Below are positions 48,766 through 57,906 of a stretch of 64,000 nt of DNA, in pieces. How positions within the stretch are numbered: the stretch's first letter is position 1; every line of letters starts with the position of its first letter. Both the position numbers and the translations under genes were made by a program. The notes under the pieces are model-generated. The model saw nothing but the letters and a program-made list of their open reading frames with translations. It ran no database searches and was not told where the DNA came from. Origin of the DNA: Rhodovulum sp. (GTDB taxonomy: Bacteria; Pseudomonadota; Alphaproteobacteria; Rhodobacterales; Rhodobacteraceae); assembly GCA_020637615.1 (NCBI GenBank), contig JACKKC010000008.1:41753-105752 (forward strand), given 5' to 3'.

Positions 48766-49953
48766 ATGGACGGCGGCGACCAGATCGAGATCACGGTGCT
48801 CGGGGCGCTCGACGAGATCCCCGCGGCGGAATGGGACGCCTGCGCCGGCGACGGCGTCACCGGCGCGCGCCCGGTCGATCCCTTCACCACCCACCGCTTC
48901 CTCGCCGCGCTCGAATCCTCCGGCAGCGTCGGTCCCGGCACCGGCTGGGCGCCGCGCCATCTGGTCGCCCGCCAGGGCGGCGCCGCCATCGCGGTGATGC
49001 CGCTCTATGCCAAGGGCCACAGCCAGGGCGAATACATCTTCGACCACAACTGGGCCCATGCCTGGGAGCGCGCCGGCGGGCGCTACTACCCCAAGCTGCA
49101 ATCGGCCGTTCCCTTCACGCCCGCGACCGGCCGCCGGCTGCTGACCCGGCCGGGCTTCGAGGAGACCGGCCGAAGGGCGCTGATCGAGGGCGCGCTGACG
49201 CTCGCCACCCGCACCGGCGTCTCCGGCCTGCACGTCACCTTCTGCACCGAGGCGGAACGGCGCTGGGGCGAGGCGGCCGGGCTCATGGGCCGCAGCAGCC
49301 AGCAGTTCCACTGGCAGAACCGCGGCTATGGCGATTTCGACGCCTTCCTCGCCGATCTCGCCTCGCGCAAGCGCAAGGCGATCCGCAGGGAACGGGCGCA
49401 GGCGCAGGCCTTCGGCGGCGAGATCGTCGCGCTCACCGGCACGGCGATCGAGCCCGCGCATTGGCAGGCGTTCTGGCGCTTCTACCAGGACACCGGCGCG
49501 CGCAAATGGGGCTCGCCCTATCTGACCCGCGCCTTCTTCGACGCGGCGCAGGCGAGCCTGCGCGACGACATCCTGCTCGTCCTCGCCCGCCGCGACCGCC
49601 GCTGGGTGGCCGGCGCGCTCAACTTCATCGGCCGCGACACGCTCTTCGGCCGCTACTGGGGCTGCACCGAGGACCATCCGTTCCTGCATTTCGAGCTCTG
49701 CTACTACCAGGCGATCGAGGCCGCCATCGCCCGCGGCCTCTCCCGGGTCGAGGCCGGCGCCCAGGGCGAGCACAAGCTGGCGCGCGGCTACCTGCCGGTG
49801 GCGACCCATTCGCTGCACTGGATCGCCGACGAGGGCTTCGCCCGGGCGGTCGCGCAATACCTGCGCGCCGAGGCGGCGGCGGTGGGCGAGGAGATCGAGG
49901 TCCTGACCGCCTACGGCCCGTTCCGGCGCGGGCCAACGGCGGAACCGGATTGA
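48766..49953 (+). CDS. Peptidogalycan-type GNAT acyltransferase
   Basis: A 395-residue double-GNAT protein of the Peptidoglycan_GNAT/FemAB-like family (formerly DUF482). Typical segments: FTTHRFLAALESSGSVGPGTGWAPRHL, MPLYAKGHSQGEYIFDHNWAHAWERAGGRYYPKLQSAVPFTP, and YWGCTEDHPFLHFELCYYQAIEAAIARGL. The biological acceptor is not known; some relatives are suspected to modify cell-wall or lipid components. It follows RidA and GDPD as the third gene of an operon seen often in Rhodobacterales. Confidence 0.9.
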   Translation: MDGGDQIEITVLGALDEIPAAEWDACAGDGVTGARPVDPFTTHRFLAALESSGSVGPGTGWAPRHLVARQGGAAIAVMPLYAKGHSQGEYIFDHNWAHAWERAGGRYYPKLQSAVPFTPATGRRLLTRPGFEETGRRALIEGALTLATRTGVSGLHVTFCTEAERRWGEAAGLMGRSSQQFHWQNRGYGDFDAFLADLASRKRKAIRRERAQAQAFGGEIVALTGTAIEPAHWQAFWRFYQDTGARKWGSPYLTRAFFDAAQASLRDDILLVLARRDRRWVAGALNFIGRDTLFGRYWGCTEDHPFLHFELCYYQAIEAAIARGLSRVEAGAQGEHKLARGYLPVATHSLHWIADEGFARAVAQYLRAEAAAVGEEIEVLTAYGPFRRGPTAEPD

Positions 49954-50001
49954 CCCGGCCGGGAGCCGGCCGGAATGTGCATCGAAGCAGTGGAGTGAAC
50001 C

Positions 50002-50634
50002 ATGACAGGCACGATCGACTTCTACACCAACCCCATGTCGCGCGGACGCATCGCGCATTGGATGCTCGAGGAGGTCGGCGCCCCCTACCGGACGCATTAC
50101 CTGGGCTTCGGCCCCGAGATGAACCGCGCCGAATATCTCGCGATCAACCCGCTGGGCAAGGTGCCCGCGATCCGGCACGGCCGGCATGTGGTCACCGAAT
50201 GCGCCGCGATCTGCGCCTATCTCGCCGAGGCCTTCCCGGAGGCGGAACTGACCCCGACCTCCGACGGCCGCGCCGATTTCTACCGGTGGATGTTCTTCGC
50301 CGCCGGCCCGCTGGAGGCCGCGCTCGTCAACCGCGCGCTCGGCGTCGAGGTGCCCGAGGAGCGCCGGGGCATGGTGGGCTATGCCAAGCTCGAACGCATG
50401 TTCGACGCGCTGGAGGGCGCGGTGGCCGGGCGCGAGTTCATCGCCGGGAGCCGCTTCTCCGCCGCCGACGTCTATGTCGGCTCGCAGATCGGCTGGGGCC
50501 TGCAATTCGGCTCGATCGAGCCGCGCCCGGCCTTCAAGGATTACTGGGCACGGATCGCCGGCCGCCCGGCCCGCGCCCGCGCCGAGGCCGCCGACAATGC
50601 CGCGATGCCCGCCCGCGCCGCCGCCGCGGGCTGA
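50002..50634 (+). CDS. Glutathione S-transferase family protein
   Basis: The 210-residue GST has an N-terminal thioredoxin-like domain (FYTNPMSRGRIAHWMLEEVGAPYRTHYL; Ser/Arg at the catalytic position; cis-Pro in LGKVPAI; TECAAICAYLAEAFP) and a helical C-terminal domain (FIAGSRFSAADVYVG). It is a Beta-like class. The start lies 48 bases after the GNAT gene; the pterin dehydratase follows after 23 bases. It is probably in the same transcription unit as its neighbours. Confidence 0.9.
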   Translation: MTGTIDFYTNPMSRGRIAHWMLEEVGAPYRTHYLGFGPEMNRAEYLAINPLGKVPAIRHGRHVVTECAAICAYLAEAFPEAELTPTSDGRADFYRWMFFAAGPLEAALVNRALGVEVPEERRGMVGYAKLERMFDALEGAVAGREFIAGSRFSAADVYVGSQIGWGLQFGSIEPRPAFKDYWARIAGRPARARAEAADNAAMPARAAAAG

Positions 50635-50657
50635 ACCCTGATCCGAGGAGGAGGAGA

Positions 50658-51038
50658 ATGACCGAGAGACTGAGCCAGAGCGAGCGCGACGCCGAGCTTC
50701 CCGCCCTGGGCGAGGCCGGCTGGGGCGCCGATCCCGCCCGCGATTCGATCCGCAAGATCTGGAAGTTCGCCACCTTCTCGGAAGCCTGGGGCTTCATGTC
50801 GCGGGCCGCGCTCGCAGCGGAGAAGATGAACCACCACCCCGAATGGACCAATGTCTACAACGTGGTGGACGTGACGCTCACCACGCACGATTGCGACGGG
50901 CTCAGCGCGCTCGACATCAAGCTCGCCCGGCGCATGGACAAGCTCGCCGGCGCCGGCGTCGAGATCCAGCGCGACCATTCCGAACCGGTGGAATGCCTCT
51001 GCAAGCTCCACGCCGCCGCGGGGCCGGCGGCGGGATAG
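50658..51038 (+). CDS. phhB: 4a-hydroxytetrahydrobiopterin (pterin-4a-carbinolamine) dehydratase
   Basis: Recycles the pterin cofactor of aromatic amino-acid hydroxylases, and sometimes aids molybdopterin or folate steps. The 126-residue protein has the family motif (EKMNHHPEWTNVYNVVDVTLTTHDCDGLSALD), including both catalytic histidines. It has an N-terminal extension of about 25 residues and a C-terminal tail of about 20. GAGGAGGAG just before the ATG is a strong ribosome binding site. No phenylalanine hydroxylase is in the window. Confidence 0.9.
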   Translation: MTERLSQSERDAELPALGEAGWGADPARDSIRKIWKFATFSEAWGFMSRAALAAEKMNHHPEWTNVYNVVDVTLTTHDCDGLSALDIKLARRMDKLAGAGVEIQRDHSEPVECLCKLHAAAGPAAG

Positions 51039-51139
51039 GTATTCCGGTCCGGGAGCGACGCGGATCGGGCCGATCTCGCATCGGTCAGGCCCCGTGCCCC
51101 AGCGCGCCGCCTCCCCTTCGCGGATTTGGCCAGTGCCAT

Positions 51140-51340
51140 GTCGGCGAGGCGCCGGTGGCGCTTGCCCGGTCCGGTCGCCCGGAAGAGCGCAAGCCGCAGG
51201 GCGAGAGTCACAGCGTCACCGTCGGTTGAGGATCACCGGCCGCGTCGGCCCTGGAGGCGCGCTTGCGCGGCCCGGCCAGAGAACCGGCGCGGCCCGATCG
51301 CCACCGGTCGATCGGGCTGGGGATCCTTGGGCCCGGGCGG
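51140..51340 (+). repeat. Family 2 dispersed repeat, full copy
   Basis: About 200 bases in the 331-base gap between two convergent genes: GTCGGCGAGGCGCCGGTGGCG, GCGCAAGCCGCAGGGCGAG, GGTTGAGGATC, GGCCCTGGAGGCGCGCTTGC, and the hairpin core CCCGATCG-CCACCGGT-CGATCGGG. The stem of eight pairs is perfect. Confidence 0.75.
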
Positions 51341-51369
51341 GGCGAGGGTCGACGGCGAGGGCCGATCGC

Positions 51370-52071
51370 TTACCCGGATCGAGCCGCCGGCCCGGCCGTG
51401 CCGGGATCGACCAGCCCGCCCGACATGACCAGCCGCAGCGCGGCATCCGCCGGCATGTCGAGAAGGCGCAGGTCGCCGAGCGGCGCATAGGCGAGAAATC
51501 CCGTGGTCGGGTTGGGCGCGGTCGGGACGAAGACCGCGACCAGATCCGGCACCCCGCTCGGATCGCGCATGCGCGCCGCCGCCGGCCGCACCACGAAGCC
51601 GATCGCCCAGAGCCCCGGCTCGGGATATTCGATCATGCAGACCTGCCGGAAGGAGGTGTCGTCCCGCTCCAGCACCGTCTGGAGGAACTGCTTGGCGGTG
51701 GCATGGATCGAGCGCGCCACCGGGAGCCGCGCCACCTGCCGCTCGCTCCAGCCCACCAGCCCGCGCCCGAGCAGCCCGCGCGCGAAGGCGCCCGCCGCCG
51801 TCGTCCCGACCACGAAGGCGAGCACGCCCATGCCCGCCACATGCTCGTAGGGCAGGTGCCCCGGCAGCAGCGGCATCACGCTCGCGTCGATCCGCCCGAT
51901 CGCCCAGAGCACCAGCGCGATGGTCAGGGCGGCGGGCAGCACCACCACCAGCCCGGTCAGGAAATCGGCGCGCAGCCGCGCGAACAGCCCCGCCTGGCCG
52001 CCTTGGGTCATCCTCGTGAAGGTCGCTGGTTCGGCTGGCACGATTCGCGCGTTTCCGGAATTCCGGCGCAT
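51370..52071 (-). CDS. DUF502 family membrane protein
   Basis: A 233-residue integral membrane protein of the DUF502 family. Two hydrophobic segments (about 40-60 and 85-105) are followed by a soluble part with the family stretches FLTGLVVVLPAALTIALVLWAIGRID, YPEPGLWAIGFVV and VFVPTAPNPTTGFLAYAPLGDL. Function is not established. The ATG at 52071 has GGAGGATC upstream; a later ATG at 52011 would give a more usual N-terminus but has no spaced ribosome binding site. It stands alone. Confidence 0.85.
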   Translation of the reverse strand: MRRNSGNARIVPAEPATFTRMTQGGQAGLFARLRADFLTGLVVVLPAALTIALVLWAIGRIDASVMPLLPGHLPYEHVAGMGVLAFVVGTTAAGAFARGLLGRGLVGWSERQVARLPVARSIHATAKQFLQTVLERDDTSFRQVCMIEYPEPGLWAIGFVVRPAAARMRDPSGVPDLVAVFVPTAPNPTTGFLAYAPLGDLRLLDMPADAALRLVMSGGLVDPGTAGPAARSG

Positions 52072-52159
52072 GATCCTCCGCCCCCCGTGCGCGCACAAGG
52101 GGCGAGACGCGCCGCCCCTGAGCCATAGAATTTAGCGCTCGTTCGCTATTCTCCGAGCT

Positions 52160-52210
52160 ACAGATGAGGGCAGCGCCCGACCCGCCGGGCGGAAAGGTGA
52201 CGCTGGGCGC
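52160..52210 (+). repeat. Family 1 dispersed repeat with internal deletion
   Basis: AGATGAGGGCAGCGCCCGAC is joined to CCGCCGGGCGGAAAGGTGACGC; the mini-hairpins and the left arm of the terminal hairpin are missing. It lies between the DUF502 start and the end of the peroxiredoxin gene. Confidence 0.6.
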
Positions 52211-52274
52211 GCACGGACCCCGAAAGCCCGCGCTGCCGAATGCAGTACCCCCCGCGCGCAGCCTCCCCCGCCGG

Positions 52275-52766
52275 TCAGATCTGCCCGAGCAGCGTCTCCC
52301 CGGCGCTGATCTCGCAGGCGCCGCCGGTCTCGAGATTGAGCCGCGCCACCACCCCGTCCTCCACCAGCATCGCATAGCGCTTCGACCGGCCGAGGATCCC
52401 CCGCGCGGGCGTGTCCTCCTTGCGCATCCCGATCGCGTCGGTGAAGACCGCCCCCGCGTCCGACAGCATGCGGATGCCCGAAGCCGCCACCCCATGCGCC
52501 TCGCCCCAGGCCTGCATCACGAAGGGGTCGTTGACCGCGAGGCAGGCGATCTCCTCGATGCCCTTCGCCCGGAAGGCCGCGGCGGTGCGCTGGAAGCTCG
52601 GCAGATGCGCCGCGCTGCAGGTCCGCGTGAAGGCGCCGGGCACCGCGAAGAGCACCACCCGCCGTCCGCCGAAGAGCGCCGCGGAGGGAACCGCCACCGG
52701 CTCGCCATCCGCGCCGATCTCGAGAAACTCCGCTTCGGGCAGGCGGTCCCCGGTCGCTATCGTCAT
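52275..52766 (-). CDS. Peroxiredoxin (Prx5 subfamily)
   Basis: Reduces peroxides with a thiol partner. The 163-residue protein has the peroxidatic Cys50 in VPGAFTRTCSAAHLPSF (family PGAFTPTCS) and the family segments FGGRRVVLFAVPGAF and CLAVNDPFVMQAWG. A second (resolving) cysteine is not obvious in the usual position, although residue C84 and C155-type positions exist. The ATG at 52766 gives a normal N-terminus; ribosome binding site is weak. Divergent from the FAD reductase gene, which could be under related control. Confidence 0.92.
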   Translation of the reverse strand: MTIATGDRLPEAEFLEIGADGEPVAVPSAALFGGRRVVLFAVPGAFTRTCSAAHLPSFQRTAAAFRAKGIEEIACLAVNDPFVMQAWGEAHGVAASGIRMLSDAGAVFTDAIGMRKEDTPARGILGRSKRYAMLVEDGVVARLNLETGGACEISAGETLLGQI

Positions 52767-52849
52767 CTTCGCTCGTCCAATTCGCTGTTGCGGCACATGT
52801 CGCGGCCCATATAGACGAACGGACCTGCGAAGCCAGCCCGGGGGCGCTG

Positions 52850-54073
52850 ATGGACGCGAAATCGGCCCGAATCGTGGTCGTCGGGGCCGGCCAGGCCGGC
52901 GCTTCCCTGGTCGCCCGGCTGCGCGCGCTCGGCCATGCGGGGCCGCTGACGCTGGTCGGCGCCGAGCCCGATCCGCCCTATCAGCGGCCGCCGCTCTCGA
53001 AGGCCTATCTCAAGGGCGAGATGGCGCGCGAGCGGCTCCATCTCCGCCCGCCGTCCTTCTACGAGGAGGCGGGCATCGCCCTGCTGCTCGGCCGAAGCGC
53101 CACCTTGATCGACCGCGCGGCGCACGAGGTCGCGCTCGACGACGGAACCCGGCTGCCCTTCGACCTCCTGGCGCTCGCCACCGGCGCCGCGCCCCGCCGG
53201 CTCGCCTCGGCCCAGGGCGGCGACCTCGCCGGCGTGCTCGAGATGCGCACGCTGGCCGATGCCGACGCCCTGGCGGCGGCGCTCCCTCGGAGCAGCCGCG
53301 CGCTGATCGTGGGCGGTGGCTACATCGGGCTCGAGGCGGCGGCAGTCCTGCGCGACAAGGGGCTCGCCGTCACCCTGATCGAGGCCGCCCCGCGCATCCT
53401 CGGCCGCGTCGCGGCGCCGGAGACCGCGGATTACTTCCGCGACCTCCACCGCGCTCATGGCGTCGAGATCCGCGAGGGCGCGGCGCTCGACCGCCTCGCC
53501 GGCAGCGACGGCCGCGTCACCGGCGGCATCCTCGCGGACGGCGACACGATCCCCGCCGATCTGGTGCTGGTCGGCATCGGCATCCGCCCCGAGACCGCGC
53601 TGGCCGAGGCCGCGGGGCTGGCGACCGGGGACGGCATCCTGGTCGACGCCGCCTGCCGGACCTCCGACCCCGCGATCTTCGCCGCCGGGGATTGCGCGCG
53701 CTTCCCGCACCACGGGCATCCGATCCGGCTCGAAAGCGTGCCCAATGCCATCGACCAGGGCGAGGCGGCGGCCGCGGCCATGCTCGGCGCCGAGGAGGGC
53801 TATCTCGCCCGGCCCTGGTTCTGGTCGGACCAGTACGACGTCAAGCTGCAGATCGCCGGGCTCAACACCGGCTGGGACCGCATTCTGACCCGGCCGGGCG
53901 GCCGGCCCGGTGCGCAATCGGTCTGGTACTACGCCGGCGGCCGGCTGCTGGCGGTCGACGCGATGAACGACCCGCGCGCCTACATGACCGCCAAGCGCTG
54001 GATCGAGGCGGGCGTCTCGCCCGACCCCGAGGCAGTGGCCGACCCCGCCCGCGACCTCAAGTCGCTGGCCTGA
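52850..54073 (+). CDS. FAD-dependent NAD(P)H:ferredoxin/rubredoxin-type reductase
   Basis: A 407-residue flavoprotein of the BphA4/putidaredoxin-reductase-like family. Two nucleotide-binding folds: FAD site VVGAGQAGASLVARL near the N-terminus, and the NAD(P)H site VGGGYIGLEAAAVLRDKGLAVT near residue 150. IFAAGDCARFPHH is the second FAD motif and the C-terminal segment WFWSDQYDVKLQIAGLN is typical. It supplies electrons to a small iron-sulfur protein, probably for a hydroxylase; the partner is not in the window. It ends one base into the rsmD start. Confidence 0.92.
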   Translation: MDAKSARIVVVGAGQAGASLVARLRALGHAGPLTLVGAEPDPPYQRPPLSKAYLKGEMARERLHLRPPSFYEEAGIALLLGRSATLIDRAAHEVALDDGTRLPFDLLALATGAAPRRLASAQGGDLAGVLEMRTLADADALAAALPRSSRALIVGGGYIGLEAAAVLRDKGLAVTLIEAAPRILGRVAAPETADYFRDLHRAHGVEIREGAALDRLAGSDGRVTGGILADGDTIPADLVLVGIGIRPETALAEAAGLATGDGILVDAACRTSDPAIFAAGDCARFPHHGHPIRLESVPNAIDQGEAAAAAMLGAEEGYLARPWFWSDQYDVKLQIAGLNTGWDRILTRPGGRPGAQSVWYYAGGRLLAVDAMNDPRAYMTAKRWIEAGVSPDPEAVADPARDLKSLA

Positions 54074-54642
54074 TGCGCATCGTCGCGGGAAGGCACCGCG
54101 GCCGGCCGCTGGCCGCGCTGGGAGGCGGCGACCCGGCGGCGCATCTGCGCCCCACCTCGGACCGGGTGCGCGAGAGCCTCTTCAACCTGCTCGCCCACGG
54201 CCCCTACGGCGCACCGCCGCCCCCGGAAGGCCGCCGCGTGCTCGACCTTTTCGCCGGCACCGGGGCGCTGGGGCTCGAGGCGCTCTCGCGCGGGGCGGCG
54301 CAGGCGCGCTTCGTCGAGAACGGCGCCAAGGCGCTCGGCCTCCTGCGCGAGAACATCGCCCGGCTCGGCGCCGGCGAGGCGGCCCGGGTCCTCGCCACCG
54401 ACGCCACGCGGCTCGGGCCCTGCCCGGAGGCGCCCTTCGACCTGGTCTTCCTCGACCCGCCCTACCGGCGCGGGCTCGGCGAGCGGGCGCTCGCCGCCGC
54501 CGGCCGCGGCGGCTGGCTCGCCCCCGGCGCGCTCCTGGTCTGGGAGGAGGCGGCGGCGGTGCTGCCGCCCCCCGGCTTGACCCTGCTCGACGCCCGCCGC
54601 TATGGGGACACGATGATCACCCTGATGCGCGTCTCCGCATGA
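54073..54642 (+). CDS. rsmD: 16S rRNA (guanine966-N2)-methyltransferase
   Basis: Methylates G966 of 16S rRNA in the assembled 30S subunit. The 189-residue protein has the family start MRIVAGRHRGRPL, the SAM-binding segment VLDLFAGTGALGLEALSRGA and the catalytic motif DPPY (FLDPPYRRG). The segment RPTSDRVRESLFNLL is diagnostic. Its ATG shares a base with the preceding stop (TGATG) and its stop overlaps the recQ start, so the three genes are coupled. Confidence 0.95.
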   Translation: MRIVAGRHRGRPLAALGGGDPAAHLRPTSDRVRESLFNLLAHGPYGAPPPPEGRRVLDLFAGTGALGLEALSRGAAQARFVENGAKALGLLRENIARLGAGEAARVLATDATRLGPCPEAPFDLVFLDPPYRRGLGERALAAAGRGGWLAPGALLVWEEAAAVLPPPGLTLLDARRYGDTMITLMRVSA

Positions 54643-56702
54643 CCGAGGCCCGGCGCCTGCTCGGCCAGGTCTTCGGCTTCCCCGAATTCCGCCCCGGCCA
54701 GGCCGAGATCGTCGCATCGGTGGAAGCCGGTCGCGACGTGCTGGCGATCCTGCCCACCGGCGCGGGCAAGTCGCTCTGCTACCAGCTGCCGGCGCTGACC
54801 CGGCCCGGGGTCACGGTGGTGATCTCGCCGCTGATCGCGCTGATGCGCGACCAGGTCCGGGCACTCCGGGCCGCCGGCGTCGAGGCCGGCGCGCTGACCT
54901 CCCAGACCGAGGCCGGCGAGGCCGAGGCGATCTTCGCCGCCCTCGATGCCGGGACCCTGAAACTGCTCTACATGGCGCCCGAGCGGCTCGCCTCCGCAGG
55001 CCCGCTGCTCCGGCGCATTTCCGTCGGCCTGCTCGCGGTCGACGAGGCCCATTGCGTCAGCCAATGGGGCCACGACTTCCGCCCCGACTACCTGCGCATC
55101 GGCGAGCTGCGCGCGGGCCTCGGCGTGCAGACCGTGGCGCTGACCGCCACCGCCGATGCCGAGACCCGCGAGGAGATCGTGCGGCGGCTCTTCGGCGGCG
55201 CGGCGCCGGAGATCTTCCTGCGCGGTTTCGACCGCCCCAACCTGCATCTCGAATTCCGGCCCAAGGACGCGCCGCGCCGCCAGATCCTCGACTTCACCGC
55301 CGCCCGCCGCGGCCGCTCGGGCATCGTCTATTGCGCGAGCCGGGCGAAGACCGAGACGCTCGCGGGCGCGCTCGGCGAGGCGGGGCATACGGCGATCGCC
55401 TATCACGCCGGGCTCGACGGCGAGGACCGGCGGCTGGCCGAGACGCGCTTCCAGCGCGAGGACGGGCTGATCGTCTGCGCCACCATCGCCTTCGGCATGG
55501 GGGTGGACAAGCCCGACATCCGCTACGTCGCCCATACCGACCTGCCGAAGTCGATCGAGGCCTATTACCAGGAGATCGGCCGGGCCGGGCGCGACGGCGC
55601 GCCGGCCGAGACGCTCACGCTCTACGGCGCGGAGGACATCCGCCTGCGCCGCGCCCAGATCGACGAGAGCCCGGCGCCCGCGGCGCGCAAGGAGGCCGAC
55701 CACAAGCGCCTGAACGCGCTGCTCGGCCTCGCCGAGGCCCGCCGCTGCCGGCGCCAGACCCTGCTCGCCTATTTCGGCGAGACCCTGGCGGCGCCTTGCG
55801 GCAATTGCGACCTCTGCGCCGAGCGCCCGGAAGTCTTCGACGGGACAGAGGCCGCGCGCATGGCCTTCTCGGCGGCGCTCCGGACCGGCGAGAGCTTCGG
55901 CGCCGAGCATCTGATCGCCATCCTGCGCGGCGAGCGCACCGAGCGGGTGCTCGCCCGCGGCCACGACCGGCTGCCGACCTTCGGGGTCGGCAGCGCGCGC
56001 TCCAAGCCCGAATGGCAGGCGATCTTCCGCCAGCTCATGGGCCACGACCTGATCCGCCCCGACCCTTCGCGCCACGGCGCGCTGCGCCTGACCGAGGCCG
56101 CGCGGCCGATCCTGCGCGACGAGGCGAAGATCGAGCTGCGCGCCGACACCCTGCGCCGGGCGGCCGCGCGCGGGGCCACGCGCCGCGAGGCCGTCGCGCT
56201 GGTCGCCGAGGAGGACGAGGGGCTCTTCTCGGCGCTGAAGGCCCGGCGCCGGCAGCTCGCCGATGCCGCCGGCGTGCCGGCCTATGTGATCTTCCCCGAC
56301 CGCACGCTGATCGAGCTCGCCACGCGCCGGCCCGCCACGCTCGACGCCATGCGCGGCATCACCGGGATCGGCGCGGTGAAGCTCGAGCGCTTCGGGCAGG
56401 ACTTCCTCGAGGTGATCGCCGGGGAGGCGCCCGAGCCGCTGCATCCCGCCCGCCGCCGCCTCGCCGGCTCGCCGGGCGGCGCGCTCTTCGACCGGCTGCA
56501 CGCAGCCCAGCTCGCGCTCGCCCGCGGGCCCGACGGCCGCGGCAAGCCGCTCTCCTGCGATGCCGCGACGCTCGCGCGCATCGCCAGGAGCCGGCCCGCC
56601 GACCTCGCCGCGCTCGCCGAGCTGCCCGGCGTCGGCGCGCTCAAGGCCGACCGGTTCGGCCCGGCCTTCCTGGCGCTCCTGCAGGAGGACGACGGCGCCT
56701 GA
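54639..56702 (+). CDS. recQ: RecQ-family DNA helicase
   Basis: An ATP-dependent 3'-5' DNA helicase for recombination and stalled forks. The 687-residue protein has Walker A TGAGKS (Lys44), the DEAH box at 135-138 (VDEAHCVSQWGHDFRPDY), the second RecA lobe with IGRAGRDG, a zinc site (Cys370, 387, 390, 393), a winged-helix domain, and C-terminal HRDC-type regions (TLIELATRRPATLDAMRGITGIG and a second, KPLSCDAATLARIARSRPADLAALAELPGVG). Two HRDC-like segments make it slightly longer than E. coli RecQ. Its start overlaps the rsmD stop (ATGA). Confidence 0.95.
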   Translation: MTEARRLLGQVFGFPEFRPGQAEIVASVEAGRDVLAILPTGAGKSLCYQLPALTRPGVTVVISPLIALMRDQVRALRAAGVEAGALTSQTEAGEAEAIFAALDAGTLKLLYMAPERLASAGPLLRRISVGLLAVDEAHCVSQWGHDFRPDYLRIGELRAGLGVQTVALTATADAETREEIVRRLFGGAAPEIFLRGFDRPNLHLEFRPKDAPRRQILDFTAARRGRSGIVYCASRAKTETLAGALGEAGHTAIAYHAGLDGEDRRLAETRFQREDGLIVCATIAFGMGVDKPDIRYVAHTDLPKSIEAYYQEIGRAGRDGAPAETLTLYGAEDIRLRRAQIDESPAPAARKEADHKRLNALLGLAEARRCRRQTLLAYFGETLAAPCGNCDLCAERPEVFDGTEAARMAFSAALRTGESFGAEHLIAILRGERTERVLARGHDRLPTFGVGSARSKPEWQAIFRQLMGHDLIRPDPSRHGALRLTEAARPILRDEAKIELRADTLRRAAARGATRREAVALVAEEDEGLFSALKARRRQLADAAGVPAYVIFPDRTLIELATRRPATLDAMRGITGIGAVKLERFGQDFLEVIAGEAPEPLHPARRRLAGSPGGALFDRLHAAQLALARGPDGRGKPLSCDAATLARIARSRPADLAALAELPGVGALKADRFGPAFLALLQEDDGA

Positions 56703-56753
56703 GGGCGACAGCGACGCCCCGATGCCGAACGCAGGCGACGCGTCGCCCAGTGC

Positions 56754-56923
56754 AACCACCCCGCCCGGCGGGCACCGCCGGGCAGCGCCCGCCCCGCCCC
56801 GTCACGCCGAAGGCGTGCCTCCGGCACGACGCGGGCGCTCCGCACCCGCCGGACCGGGCGCCGCCCTTGTCTTGTAGCGGGGCGGTCGAGGAAGAATGTC
56901 TGGGATCCAATACTGCGGCCCCG
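56754..56923 (-). repeat. Family 1 dispersed repeat, full copy (reverse orientation)
   Basis: Reading on the minus strand, it has ATTCTTCCTCGACCGCCCCG, AGGGCGGCGCCCGG, the mini-hairpins (GTGCCGGAGGCAC, CACGCCTTCGGCGTG) and the end hairpin CCCGGCGG-TGC-CCGCCGGG. Occupies the middle of the 352-base gap between recQ and the sulfurtransferase gene. The rest is only a leader with a GGGGGGCGGA ribosome binding site. Confidence 0.8.
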
Positions 56924-57054
56924 AGCCCGCACCTCGCAGCTCTCGCCCGGCCAATTACGACCCGCCCCGCACCCCACCGCTCCGCCCGGCCCTTGCCCCG
57001 CTGGCCGTTCGCCGGTATTCGGGAGGCCGTCGCAAGGGGGGCACGGGGGGCGGA

Positions 57055-57906
57055 ATGAACGGCAGCGATCCGCAGCTTCTCGTCTCGACGGACTGGCTGG
57101 CCGCGCATCTCGACGCGCCCGACGTCCGGGTGCTCGACGGAAGCTGGCACATGCCCGCCGCCGGCCGCGACCCGAGGGCGGAATATGCCGCCGCCCATAT
57201 CCCCGGCGCGCAGTTCTTCGACGTCGACGAGATCTCCGACACACGGTCGAGCCTGCCGCACATGGCGCCGCCGCTCGAGAAATTCGTCGCCCGGATGCGC
57301 GCCATGGGCATCGGCGACGGCCACCGCGTGGTGGTCTACGACACGCTCGGCCTCTTCAGCGCGGCGCGGGTCTGGTGGCTCTTCCGGCTCTTCGGCAAGT
57401 CGGACGTGGCGGTGCTCGACGGCGGCCTGCCGAAATGGCGCGCCGAGGGCCGGCCGGTGGAGAATACCGCGCCGGTGGCGCGCGACCGCCATTTCACCGC
57501 CCGGCGCGACGCGAGCCTGGTGCGCGACGTGACCCAAGTTGCCGCCAGCACCAAGCTCGGCTCGCCCCAGATCGTCGACGCCCGCGCGCCCGAACGCTTC
57601 CGCGGCGAGGTGGCCGAGCCGCGCCCCGGCCTGCGCTCGGGGCGGATCCCGGGCTCGCGCAACGTGCCCTTCGGGGCCACGATCAATGCCGACGGCACGA
57701 TGAAATCCCCCGAGGAGCTGCGCGCGGTCTTCGAGGCCGCCGGCGTGGACGTGGACAAGCCGGTGATCACCTCCTGCGGCTCCGGCGTGACCGCGGCCAT
57801 TCTCAATCTCGCGCTCGAGCGCCTCGGCAACCGCAGCCATGCGCTCTACGACGGCTCCTGGGCCGAATGGGGCGCCTATCCCGATCTGAAGGTGGAACGC
57901 GGATGA
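57055..57906 (+). CDS. sseA: Sulfurtransferase, 3-mercaptopyruvate type
   Basis: Transfers sulfane sulfur from 3-mercaptopyruvate (or thiosulfate) to acceptors. The 283-residue protein has two rhodanese domains; the active Cys241 lies in SCGSGVTA, the CGSGVTA loop associated with mercaptopyruvate sulfurtransferases. The N-terminal inactive domain has RVLDGSWHMPAAGRDPRAEYAAAHIPGAQFFDVDEISD. The ATG at 57055 starts the conserved region. It overlaps the following GNAT gene by four bases. Confidence 0.93.
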   Translation: MNGSDPQLLVSTDWLAAHLDAPDVRVLDGSWHMPAAGRDPRAEYAAAHIPGAQFFDVDEISDTRSSLPHMAPPLEKFVARMRAMGIGDGHRVVVYDTLGLFSAARVWWLFRLFGKSDVAVLDGGLPKWRAEGRPVENTAPVARDRHFTARRDASLVRDVTQVAASTKLGSPQIVDARAPERFRGEVAEPRPGLRSGRIPGSRNVPFGATINADGTMKSPEELRAVFEAAGVDVDKPVITSCGSGVTAAILNLALERLGNRSHALYDGSWAEWGAYPDLKVERG

